From assembly GCF_014863605.1 (NCBI RefSeq), contig NZ_CP062252.1, positions 2,365,001 to 2,429,000 on the forward strand: DNA of 64,000 nucleotides. The letters are read 5' to 3'. The DNA is from Pseudomonas allokribbensis (lineage in GTDB: Bacteria > Pseudomonadota > Gammaproteobacteria > Pseudomonadales > Pseudomonadaceae). A program made the translations under genes and the position numbers. Of the stretch, positions 28,194 to 34,599 are shown piece after piece; positions within the stretch are counted from its first letter, which is position 1, and each line of letters begins with the position of its first letter. The notes under the pieces are model-generated. The model was given only the letters and a program-made list of their open reading frames with translations. It did not search any database and had not been told where the DNA came from.

Positions 28194-28210
28194 GTATTAA
28201 CTCTACAGAT

Positions 28211-28248
28211 TGACTGTTCTTGTACAAATAGTTGTATGAGAACAGTCA
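28211..28248. repeat. 38-bp interrupted palindrome
   Basis: The arms TGACTGTTCT and AGAACAGTCA are perfect complements, and inside them TACAA/TTGTA pairs around the loop ATAG, leaving only one TG/TG mismatch. It starts 18 bp after the stop of the exported protein gene and has no T-run, so an operator or an mRNA end structure is as likely as a terminator. Confidence 0.7.
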
Positions 28249-28348
28249 TATGAAATGTTTGAGTGGGAGAATTCTGAAAGTTTGTCGGGAAATATCGATG
28301 ATCAATATTCGTTAACGTTTTAGTACATAAAATTCATTTTCAATTAGC

Positions 28349-28377
28349 ACGACATATCCGCCAACTTCCATTAAAAT
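28349..28377 (+). promoter_or_regulatory. possible promoter of the small-RNA candidate
   Basis: TAAAAT (28372-28377) is a good -10 element, with ACGACA 17 bp upstream as a weak -35. The expected start, about seven bases on, falls at the first base of the left arm of the 13-bp inverted repeat, which is what one expects for a structured small RNA. Confidence 0.4.
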
Positions 28378-28384
28378 CCCTCCC

Positions 28385-28514
28385 GTTCGCCCAGTGTCAG
28401 GGCTCTTTACCGGTGCATGGATTGCCAGGCCATTACACTGGGCGAACACCTCCTCCAGAGAGATGGCTAAAGAATTCAGATAAAAAAAGGGCGACTGTGA
28501 AGTCGCCCTTTTTT
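28385..28514 (+). ncRNA. candidate small regulatory RNA, about 130 nt
   Basis: No gene fits here, yet the sequence has the parts of a trans-acting RNA: a perfect 13-bp stem (GTTCGCCCAGTGT at 28385-28397 with ACACTGGGCGAAC at 28435-28447), an unpaired middle containing CCTCCTCC that is complementary to Shine-Dalgarno sequences, an A-rich stretch, and a strong terminator with six Ts ending at 28514. A promoter-like sequence ends just before the first stem. I cannot match it to a named Pseudomonas RNA. The alternative is that the structures serve only the minus-strand gene at 28522. Confidence 0.5.
28483..28514. terminator. strong bidirectional intrinsic terminator
   Basis: AAAAAAGGGCGACT (28483-28496), loop GTGA, AGTCGCCCTTTTTT (28501-28514): a perfect 14-bp stem with T-runs on both strands. 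It ends the minus-strand glycosyltransferase gene (stop at 28522) and the plus-strand RNA candidate. Confidence 0.93.
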
Positions 28515-28521
28515 ATTGTTC

Positions 28522-29343
28522 TCAGGATTTGGCAGGTCGCATGCCTTGCTGCATCTGAATACGCTTGAGTGTTTGCTGGTACATGGTGGTGCGGCGGTGG
28601 TTCTTGGCGTAGCCACCGGCGGCGGCCACGGTGCCTGCCTGGATGTGATCCAGGTAGCGGAAGATCGTACGCGGCGAAAGACATTTGATGCCGTAGCCGA
28701 GGCTGCTTAATCGATCCTGCAGCGTGTATCCCGGGACCCGGTCGTCCATCGAAAAATGTAGCCCGTGCGCCTTGATCAACCGTGCATTCCACAAGGTGCA
28801 GAAGCTTTTCAGGTGGGTTTCCCGGTAGGGTTTTGGCTCCCGGGAGCGCAGGCCCAACTGAAGTTTTGCCCGCCGGAAATAGTGTTTGAAATAACGCGAA
28901 GACAAGCGCCAGGTGTCTCTTAGAACACCCCGATCAAGCTGTTCGACACAACCGACTGCTGCTGTATCCAAAGATTGCATACACTCGTTGATCATCATTG
29001 AAAAGACAGTGCTGTCGAACACGAAAGTGTCGGTGTGCAGCAGAAACAGATAATCGGTTTCAACTTTCGCAAGTGCCAGGTCAAGTGCCTTGCCATGAGC
29101 AATATGTCCGGGTTCCTTACCCGGCGAGGGGCGCTCGATCAAGTTGATCCAGTCAAGGGAACGCAAGTAAGTCAGACTTTCGTCCGCAGAATCGTTGTCC
29201 ACCACCCACACCGGAATCTGATGATCCTTGACGTATTGCTGGAGAAACTCCAGGCACATCCGGGTTATTTCCGGGGTTTTGTAATTGACCAATACAAGAC
29301 TGAACGCGGGCTGTTGTGCCGAGGGGAAATCAAACGCTCTCAT
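28522..29343 (-). CDS. glycosyltransferase family 2
   Basis: A 273-residue GT2 enzyme: FSLVLVNYKTPEITRMCLEF, VWVVDNDSADESL, and LFLLHTDTFVFDSTVF where HTD takes the place of the DxD motif. There is no membrane segment. It resembles rhamnosyl- or galactosyl-transferases that decorate LPS or flagellin, but it sits alone, away from the exopolysaccharide operon. The ATG at 29343 has only a weak ribosome site. Confidence 0.8.
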   Translation of the reverse strand: MRAFDFPSAQQPAFSLVLVNYKTPEITRMCLEFLQQYVKDHQIPVWVVDNDSADESLTYLRSLDWINLIERPSPGKEPGHIAHGKALDLALAKVETDYLFLLHTDTFVFDSTVFSMMINECMQSLDTAAVGCVEQLDRGVLRDTWRLSSRYFKHYFRRAKLQLGLRSREPKPYRETHLKSFCTLWNARLIKAHGLHFSMDDRVPGYTLQDRLSSLGYGIKCLSPRTIFRYLDHIQAGTVAAAGGYAKNHRRTTMYQQTLKRIQMQQGMRPAKS

Positions 29344-29587
29344 GGTCAGGGCTCACATCAAGTTGAAGGGTTTTGCATGCGGCAATCGATGCTCGCAACC
29401 CGCTGCTTTGTGGCCCGGATGGTAGGGACGCAACCTTAGTTCAAGCTTAATTTTGGAGCGGTCGGGTTCAGTCGACTTGTTACGGCGTGCGACGCAAGCG
29501 CAGGCCGCGCACACGGCGACTTTCCACGGTAAGATGCGCCGCCATTTTCAGATCAAGGAAGACAACGGCCCGCGCCGTTTGCCACGG

Positions 29588-30406
29588 ATGAAACCACTTT
29601 CCCTCTACCACCCGGCCCTCTACTGGCTGCGCGTGTGGCAAAAAAGACTGTTCCGCCACATCGCCTGGCACTGTTCGAGCAAACGCTACGCACGACCTGC
29701 CGCGACGTCCGAGCGCTTGCCGTATCGCTACCTCAAACACACCTCCAAACTGATTCGCAAACTCGGCGACTCCGACCTTGCGCTGCAACACAACAAAGTC
29801 ATCAACCTCAAACTCGCCGTCGCCGCCATCGACGGCGTCACCATCGCCCCTGGCGAATATTTCTCCTTCTGCCGCCTCGTGGGCCGCCCGACCCGCCAAC
29901 GCGGCTACGTCGAAGGCATGGAACTGTCCTTCGGCCAGGCCCGCACCGGCATCGGCGGCGGCATCTGCCAACTCAGCAACCTCATCCACTGGATGGCCAT
30001 TCACTCACCCCTGGTCGTCATCGAACGCGCCAACCACAGCTTCGACCCCTTCCCGGACGACGGCCGTGTCCTGCCGTTCGGCTCCGGCGCGGCGATCTTC
30101 TACAACTACATCGATCTGGTGCTGCACAACCCGACGGATCGGAGCTTTCAGCTGAAGCTGAAGGTGGGGGAGACGCAACTGGAAGGGGAATTGTTGTGTG
30201 ATCGGGAACGGGCGTATCGGTATCACGTGTTTGAGTTGGGGCATCGGTTTGTGCGGGAGGGGGAGCGGGTGTATCGGGAGAATGAGATTTGGCGGGAGGT
30301 GAGGGAGAAGGGGCAGGTGGGGGCTTTGGTGGAGAGGGAGCGGTTGTATGGGAATCGGGTGGTGGTTAAGTATGAGGTTTTGGAGGGGATGATTGAGGGG
30401 GGATAG
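29588..30406 (+). CDS. VanW family protein
   Basis: A 272-residue protein with the VanW domain: VINLKLAVAAIDGVTIAPGE (in part), FSFCRLVGRPTRQRGYVEGM, GGGICQLSNLIHW and the HSFDPFPDDGRVLPFGSGAA region. The biochemical role of VanW is unknown; the link to vancomycin resistance clusters is by name only. I chose ATG 29588; ATG 29534 is an alternative. Codons in the first two thirds end mostly in C, while from about 30150 on they end mostly in G, a sharp change inside one gene. Confidence 0.85.
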   Translation: MKPLSLYHPALYWLRVWQKRLFRHIAWHCSSKRYARPAATSERLPYRYLKHTSKLIRKLGDSDLALQHNKVINLKLAVAAIDGVTIAPGEYFSFCRLVGRPTRQRGYVEGMELSFGQARTGIGGGICQLSNLIHWMAIHSPLVVIERANHSFDPFPDDGRVLPFGSGAAIFYNYIDLVLHNPTDRSFQLKLKVGETQLEGELLCDRERAYRYHVFELGHRFVREGERVYRENEIWREVREKGQVGALVERERLYGNRVVVKYEVLEGMIEGG

Positions 30407-30463
30407 TGGTGATGTTGCTTTAGTCATTTGGTTTGCTTCATGTGTCAGAAGCGTTTTTCGATT

Positions 30464-30766
30464 CTAGCTTTCCAAGTTTTTTAATACGTTCTCTAACGCG
30501 ATTTTCAGTTCTGCCCAGTTTTTGGATTTTTCACAATGAATCGGATTTTGCCAGTCTTGATTGTGGATTAGAGAGCTTACAAAGGAACCGCGAGTGCTGA
30601 ATTCTGGATACCATCCGATATCGAGTATTTGGCCGCATGGGAAGATCGCTTGAAACATATCCTCCTTCAAATTGTTTATTAGGAGAGAGAGTTTGATCGC
30701 TTGATTAAGGTGCGATATATCATCGAAAGTTATTTTGGCTCCGAGTCGGGCTAGGTATTTTTTCAT
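30464..30766 (-). CDS. hypothetical protein, orphan immunity-like
   Basis: A 100-residue AT-rich gene, the last of the minus-strand array downstream of the Rhs gene. The protein (MKKYLARLGAKITFDDISHL at its start) has no recognised motif and no signal. Size, composition and place fit an orphan immunity gene. The ribosome site is weak (AAGGTG, 12 bases away). Confidence 0.55.
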   Translation of the reverse strand: MKKYLARLGAKITFDDISHLNQAIKLSLLINNLKEDMFQAIFPCGQILDIGWYPEFSTRGSFVSSLIHNQDWQNPIHCEKSKNWAELKIALENVLKNLES

Positions 30767-30843
30767 GATTTATTTAACACCTTGTGAAAGGAAAGTATGT
30801 AATATTGGTTTTTTGTAATCGATGTTTCTATATTAGACCTATG

Positions 30844-31314
30844 TTATAGGTTGGTTATATTGTCTGGTCCGCCATTTTTGACGAGCATGTTTACTCGACG
30901 ATTGAAGAGCTCGAGATTTTCAGGAGTGTTGTTGGTTGCAACTGTCTCTTTGAGAAATGACATTGTTTTCGAGATTCTTCGCTTTTCGTCGTTGTTGGCA
31001 TCTCGGATAAGATCGAAACCGTTTTTTGATAGGTAGGGTTGTTTGGTTCTCAAGTAGTAATAGCAGCCAATGTTTTCAAGCAGGTCATGCGCATCGGTTA
31101 TCGTGAGTTCTACAGTGCTTAGATACAAGCTGAATGCGTTTTTCAGTATGTCTGTCGAGTTGCTCAGCGGTTTTAGAAAAATACTCGAGTCCTGCCAGTT
31201 TCTGATATGCAACTGAGTTCCCCAGTCAGGATCTCTCGTAAAATACTCTCCTTTGCCCCTGAAGTAATCTGGGAACTCATTTTTGTTCAGTGCGATTTCG
31301 AAGTTGCTCGTCAT
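30844..31314 (-). CDS. hypothetical protein of the Rhs-linked AT-rich array
   Basis: A 156-residue cytoplasmic protein that I do not recognise. It has a helical middle (LKNAFSLYLSTVELTITDAH) and a charged C-terminal half. It follows the 205-residue gene at a distance of about 100 bp in the same orientation. Codon use is AT-rich and unlike the flanking chromosome, so transfer with the island is likely. No clear Shine-Dalgarno. Confidence 0.6.
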   Translation of the reverse strand: MTSNFEIALNKNEFPDYFRGKGEYFTRDPDWGTQLHIRNWQDSSIFLKPLSNSTDILKNAFSLYLSTVELTITDAHDLLENIGCYYYLRTKQPYLSKNGFDLIRDANNDEKRRISKTMSFLKETVATNNTPENLELFNRRVNMLVKNGGPDNITNL

Positions 31315-31413
31315 TGTGTGGGTCTGGTTTTTGGTGGCGGTGATTTTATCAATTAAATGATGTTGTTTTCAATTTCATATTGGCTTTGATTAGTAATGGG
31401 GAAGGGGAAGTCA

Positions 31414-32031
31414 TTAATTGTAGGTGCGATAGCCAAGGTCAAAGTTGCTAGTGGTGTGCGTGTTGCTATGTGTGGGGTCGAATAGACCTGTGAGAGGTGG
31501 TTGAGTAGGTTTTTCTCTTGAATTTAATTCTTCTAAGGACTTTTGAAGCTCAAGGTAACTCTCTATGTATGTGTAATCTGACGAGTTAAATTCAAGTGTT
31601 ATAGTATTGGGTGAAATGAATGCGAAGTTAATCAAGAGTTCCGGAGTTGAAAAAAGTCTTCCGCTGATGTCGTAAATCTTGTCTCCGGTATTTAATTTTT
31701 GACCGTAGCGCTCGTGGGTTAAATATCCGTTATCTTGGTTTAATAGTCGCAATAGTTTTTCGTAGCCTTTTATTGACTCAAAGGAAATACTGGCTTTTTT
31801 TATTATAAGGAAACCATCCTCGGTCATGTTCTCCAAAAAGGTTGAATTCTGCCTGTTGATTGAGGTGATGACGGGGTCGTCGATCAAGTTAAGTACGAAA
31901 TTTGATAGCTTAAGGCGAAATTTTTCCCGAGGGTTTTCGATGGGGGGAATGTTGATATAGCTTATGATCCCGCCTGCGTTATCGGAGTCGATCGCGCCAA
32001 AACACTCTGTGATATCAATAGAAAAAATCAT
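31414..32031 (-). CDS. hypothetical protein of the Rhs-linked AT-rich array
   Basis: A 205-residue soluble protein without recognised domains. It has an acidic N-terminus (MIFSIDITECFGAIDSDNAG), a mixed alpha/beta body and a Pro/Thr-rich, low-complexity tail ending in GYRTYN. GAGAG precedes the ATG. It lies 82 bp after the Imm22-like gene, so the two may be read together. An immunity or accessory function is only inferred from the neighbourhood. Confidence 0.6.
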   Translation of the reverse strand: MIFSIDITECFGAIDSDNAGGIISYINIPPIENPREKFRLKLSNFVLNLIDDPVITSINRQNSTFLENMTEDGFLIIKKASISFESIKGYEKLLRLLNQDNGYLTHERYGQKLNTGDKIYDISGRLFSTPELLINFAFISPNTITLEFNSSDYTYIESYLELQKSLEELNSREKPTQPPLTGLFDPTHSNTHTTSNFDLGYRTYN

Positions 32032-32113
32032 TTTGTTCTCTCGATAATGAACCGATCAAGTGATATGGATCCGATTTTGCTCGCCTTCGATGGTCTTGAA
32101 TCCCTTTGAATCT

Positions 32114-32503
32114 CTACTCTTTGTATGTGAATGTGCCTCTGAAAGTGATTTCTTTGCCTCGGATTGCGCGGGCTGGTGGATTGCCTTGAAAAGTGAAGTC
32201 GTATATTGCAATAAGAGTGTCTATTGTTTGATTAGTAGGCTGAATATTTTTTGATTTTATGTCTGAGGATATATCGGAGTCGTAAGAAAAGCCTTCAATT
32301 GCAATCTCGAGAGAGTTGGTGTTGCCGACTGTGTCAGCTTCGATAAAATCATTATCTATAAAGCCAAGTGAAAATGCATTTGTAAACTCGCACCCAAGCG
32401 AGTCTCTATCTTCTGAATATGCCGGCAACATTATTTCATGGAGTGTTGACGGCTCCCAGCCAGTTTTTGCAGTCCAGATTGAGACTGTTTTTGTTATTTC
32501 CAT
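32114..32503 (-). CDS. Imm22-like immunity protein
   Basis: A 129-residue protein whose pattern fits the polymorphic-toxin immunity family Imm22: VSIWTAK at the N-terminus, FSLGFIDNDFIEAD in the middle, IEGFSYDSDI, and a C-terminal IYDFTFQG with ITFRGTFTY. No cognate toxin is encoded next to it, so it is an orphan that may protect against a toxin delivered by sister cells. The family call is from remembered motif pattern, not from a search. Confidence 0.55.
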   Translation of the reverse strand: MEITKTVSIWTAKTGWEPSTLHEIMLPAYSEDRDSLGCEFTNAFSLGFIDNDFIEADTVGNTNSLEIAIEGFSYDSDISSDIKSKNIQPTNQTIDTLIAIYDFTFQGNPPARAIRGKEITFRGTFTYKE

Positions 32504-32575
32504 TGTCTCTCGGTTTTTTTGAGATCTGAAGGAGTGGAGTCAACGTGATTGTCTAGCCTTTGGGGCTATAAACAC

Positions 32576-32637
32576 GGGGCGGATTTATTTTCATCAGCGA
32601 AAAATAAATCTGTCCCCTTTGGGTCCGTCCCCTTTGG
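32576..32637. repeat. palindromic repeat copy 1 (plus a partial copy)
   Basis: GGGGCGGATTTATTTT, an 8-base spacer and AAAAATAAATCTGTCCCC form a long hairpin (32576-32617). A partial copy TCCGTCCCCTTTGG follows (32624-32637). It lies between the 116-residue gene and the Imm22-like gene. It is one of five copies in 1.7 kb. Confidence 0.85.
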
Positions 32638-32638
32638 T

Positions 32639-32989
32639 TTATTTATTTATGGTTTGGTATTTTTTAAGGCAGTTTAGTAATATTTTCATAAAGTTGCGTT
32701 TGTTGGACGGGGGGGCAGGGAAGTATGTTGTCATGTCTGAAAAGATTCGATTGAAGCTTTCGTTCTTTTCTAGATAGAATGTAAGTGAGTCTATATACCA
32801 TTGCTGCTCGCTTGCTATTCGGCTTGTGAAGTCTGGCATGATAAAAGCGTCGAAAAGCTTAGTAAGCTCTAATTCGTTGTTAATGTCTGTACTTGCTATC
32901 TGTTCTTCTGCTTCAACATTTTGATCACTATCCACGTCAAAGGCGAAAAGTAGAGACGGCAAAATATCCAGGGTTGGTTGTAGTTTCAT
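32639..32989 (-). CDS. hypothetical immunity-like protein, 3' end formed by repeat
   Basis: A 116-residue acidic protein (LLFAFDVDSDQNVEAEEQIA near the N-terminus, a helical middle, basic tail KILLNCLKKYQTINK). Its stop codon lies at the very edge of repeat copy 1, so the natural C-terminus may have been lost by the insertion. It is preceded by copy 2. Not recognised as a family. Confidence 0.55.
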   Translation of the reverse strand: MKLQPTLDILPSLLFAFDVDSDQNVEAEEQIASTDINNELELTKLFDAFIMPDFTSRIASEQQWYIDSLTFYLEKNESFNRIFSDMTTYFPAPPSNKRNFMKILLNCLKKYQTINK

Positions 32990-32999
32990 GGATGAAAAT

Positions 33000-33040
33000 G
33001 GGGCGGATTTATTTTCTTCAACAAAAATAAATCTGTCCTC
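33000..33040. repeat. palindromic repeat copy 2
   Basis: GGGGCGGATTTATTTT-CTTCAACA-AAAATAAATCTGTCC, the same hairpin as the other copies, between the 138-residue and 116-residue genes. Confidence 0.85.
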
Positions 33041-33045
33041 CCTAG

Positions 33046-33462
33046 TTATGATATCTCACTAAAATTTATTTCGCCTTCGCTGCTAATGCAGCCTATGAAA
33101 CTCAGATCGTCGGAGAAGAAATAAGTATGCTGAGGGATTTCGGCGAAAATTGCCAAGGTGGTTTCGAAATCGTTAGTGCTGGTTTTATATGCGCTCTCTG
33201 TGAGGGCGTCACCAATGAAAATTATCTCAGGAATACTTAGAACCTTTACTTGTTCTGATATTTTTCTAAAGGCTTGGTTGTATTCATTTTTTACGTAGCT
33301 CATGCTGTTGGGTAATGAGTTCCACGATATTTTGGAGCCGGAGAACGGAAATTTTTTGTTGATAACTGATACGAAGTCGTCGTGTGCTTCGCTTTTTAAT
33401 TTTTCGAAATGGATACTCGATTCTGATAGTTCTTTTTCAAGTTCTTCATCGAAATAGCTCAT
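33046..33462 (-). CDS. probable immunity protein, orphan
   Basis: A 138-residue cytoplasmic protein: helical N-terminal half, then VLSIPEIIFIGDALTESAY and IPQHTYFFSDDLSFIGCISS ending in a short acidic strand. The IGDALT and PQHTYFF pattern is reminiscent of small immunity proteins next to Rhs and CdiA tips, but I cannot name the family. Repeat copy 2 lies right after it, copy 3 just upstream. Confidence 0.6.
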   Translation of the reverse strand: MSYFDEELEKELSESSIHFEKLKSEAHDDFVSVINKKFPFSGSKISWNSLPNSMSYVKNEYNQAFRKISEQVKVLSIPEIIFIGDALTESAYKTSTNDFETTLAIFAEIPQHTYFFSDDLSFIGCISSEGEINFSEIS

Positions 33463-33529
33463 TTTTTGAATGCCTTGAGTAATTTTAGTACAGTTTTTTC
33501 GCTTGCGTTGTGTGAAAAGTGTGTGAAAA

Positions 33530-33602
33530 GGGGACGGATTTATTTTATTTATTTTCTATTTTCTTCGAAAAAGGGGACCGAAAAAGGGGACAGTTCCCTT
33601 TG
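33530..33602. repeat. palindromic repeat copy 3, rearranged
   Basis: A left half GGGGACGGATTTATTTT (33530-33546) is followed by an AT-rich stretch and two further GGGGACxG half-sites (GGGGACCG, GGGGACAG) running to about 33602. This looks like two overlapping or partly deleted copies. Confidence 0.75.
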
Positions 33603-33626
33603 GTTAAAAAACATGCAGTGGCTCAT

Positions 33627-33791
33627 TTATTGTTTCTCCAATATCGCGCTGCATGGCTGAGAAAGGGCAATGCAGGTAAAATTCCCGTCACTGATCTCAA
33701 CTTCCGCCTCGGTCGAGTCTCTGGATATCCAACTGATGTCCTTTATTAATATGTCTATTGCTCTGTCTTTAATCCGTACGGAGACTTCCAT
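33627..33791 (-). pseudogene. 54-residue remnant of an immunity-like gene
   Basis: An open frame starts at ATG 33791 (MEVSVRIKDRAIDILIKDIS) and stops at 33627 after DGNFTCIALSQPCSAI. The DGxFxCxAxxxPC pattern looks like the N-terminal half of a small immunity protein, and the rest is missing where repeat copy 3 begins. It could also be a genuine short protein. Confidence 0.4.
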
Positions 33792-33846
33792 CCGATCTGA
33801 GGGTCTGGACTGATCGTGTCTGTTTTTACCGACATCGGAAAAAGGT

Positions 33847-33924
33847 GGGGCAGATTTATTTTATTTAACGAAAAATAAATCTGTCCCCTTTTGGTTAAAA
33901 AATAAATCTGTCCCCTTTTGGTTA
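33847..33924. repeat. palindromic repeat copy 4 with tandem 27-bp direct repeat
   Basis: The hairpin GGGGCAGATTTATTTT/AAAAATAAATCTGTCCCC (33847-33888) is followed by a second right arm. The 27-bp unit ending in TGTCCCCTTTTGGTTA occurs perfectly twice in tandem (33871-33897 and 33898-33924). The unit is translated as NQKGTDLFF twice at the end of the gene at 33861. Confidence 0.88.
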
Positions 33925-34082
33925 GGGTATCTATTTTTAAAGTTTAAATGATAAACGGCGTAGATTGCGATCCACTTTCTAAGTGAGTCATTCTGCGAAG
34001 GTGGTTCCTGCGCAATCTCTGTATATGATTTTGCCTCCAAGCCCCACCAAACTTTTCTAGGGATTGTCTTCAGGGTGCTCAT
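33861..34082 (-). pseudogene. immunity-like gene truncated by repeat copy 4
   Basis: The first 54 residues (MSTLKTIPRKVWWGLEAKSY onward) look like a normal small protein with AAGGA before the ATG. The last 19 residues are coded by the repeat (NQKGTDLFF twice, then VK), so the true C-terminus has been replaced. Its ATG overlaps the stop of the toxin-like fragment (ATGA), the usual toxin-immunity coupling. It is probably the immunity partner of that broken toxin. Confidence 0.6.
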
Positions 34083-34195
34083 TTTTGTCCTTCAAATTGG
34101 TTTGGCCAGTAGATTCTTATAACTTCCCCTTTCACAGGGTGAAGCTGCAAATGTGGATGATCACCATGTGGGTCGCTCGGGTCGTGATTCGCCAT
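34079..34195 (-). pseudogene. orphan C-terminal fragment of a displaced Rhs-type toxin
   Basis: A 38-codon frame (MANHDPSDPHGDHPHLQLHP, then VKGEVIRIYW) reads like the histidine-rich end of a polymorphic nuclease toxin: DPHxxxPHLQ followed by two strands. The frame continues a little upstream of the ATG and is broken by repeat copy 5. The absence of an Rhs core and the coupled downstream gene suggest an old toxin module displaced by the present barnase-like tip. Confidence 0.5.
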
Positions 34196-34217
34196 GAGCT
34201 GAAAGGAAGAGCTGAAA

Positions 34218-34260
34218 GGGGACAGATTTATTCTCTTCAGTAAAAAATAAATCTATCTCC
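34218..34260. repeat. palindromic repeat copy 5
   Basis: GGGGACAGATTTATTCTCTT and AAAAAATAAATCTATCTCC form the same hairpin with a few mismatches. It separates the barstar-like gene from the displaced toxin fragment. Confidence 0.8.
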
Positions 34261-34302
34261 TTTATTTTGTAGTTTTGATAGTGCCTTTTAGCTTTCTAGT
34301 GG

Positions 34303-34590
34303 TTACTCTAGATAATAGTTAAATTTTTCTTCCCATCCGAAATTCACATCCTGTTGCTTTGTGCGTTCAAAAATATTAATTATTTTGTTGTACGAGTCTC
34401 CCATGTTTTTTTGAGAGTGTTCAGAATTTTTCCATATTAAATCTACTGGGCGTTCCACGTCGGTGCTGAGTAGGTCCCATAAGGCGTTGAGGTTGTTTCC
34501 ATAAAAATCTGTCACCGCAAAAGCAATGGCTATTTTTTTATGAAACTCTTGCTCTGATGAAATGGTTAAGCCATCAAGTACAATTATCAT
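34303..34590 (-). CDS. barstar-like RNase inhibitor (immunity protein of the Rhs toxin)
   Basis: A 95-residue barstar-family protein: MIIVLDGLTISSEQEFHKKI, then FYGNNLNALWDLLSTDVERP, which matches barstar YYGENLDALWDCL, and IWKNSEHS. Of barstar's contact residues, Asp39 is kept (LWD) and Asp35 is Asn here, so its specificity has shifted. It starts 9 bp after the Rhs stop, with GGAAGTGAG across that stop. It should bind and block the barnase-like Rhs tip in the cytoplasm. Confidence 0.9.
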   Translation of the reverse strand: MIIVLDGLTISSEQEFHKKIAIAFAVTDFYGNNLNALWDLLSTDVERPVDLIWKNSEHSQKNMGDSYNKIINIFERTKQQDVNFGWEEKFNYYLE

Positions 34591-34599
34591 TTTTAAAAC

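Noticed and set aside
29588..30406. VanW as a vancomycin resistance gene
   Set aside because: The family name comes from enterococcal clusters; no van genes are near and Gram-negative homologues have no shown role in resistance.
33519..33749. Short plus-strand frames across the repeats
   Set aside because: They consist largely of translated palindromic repeat and lack ribosome sites.
33871..33924. Tandem 27-bp direct repeats as a CRISPR remnant
   Set aside because: There is no spacer between the two copies, no cas gene, and the unit is half of a palindrome found in four other places.
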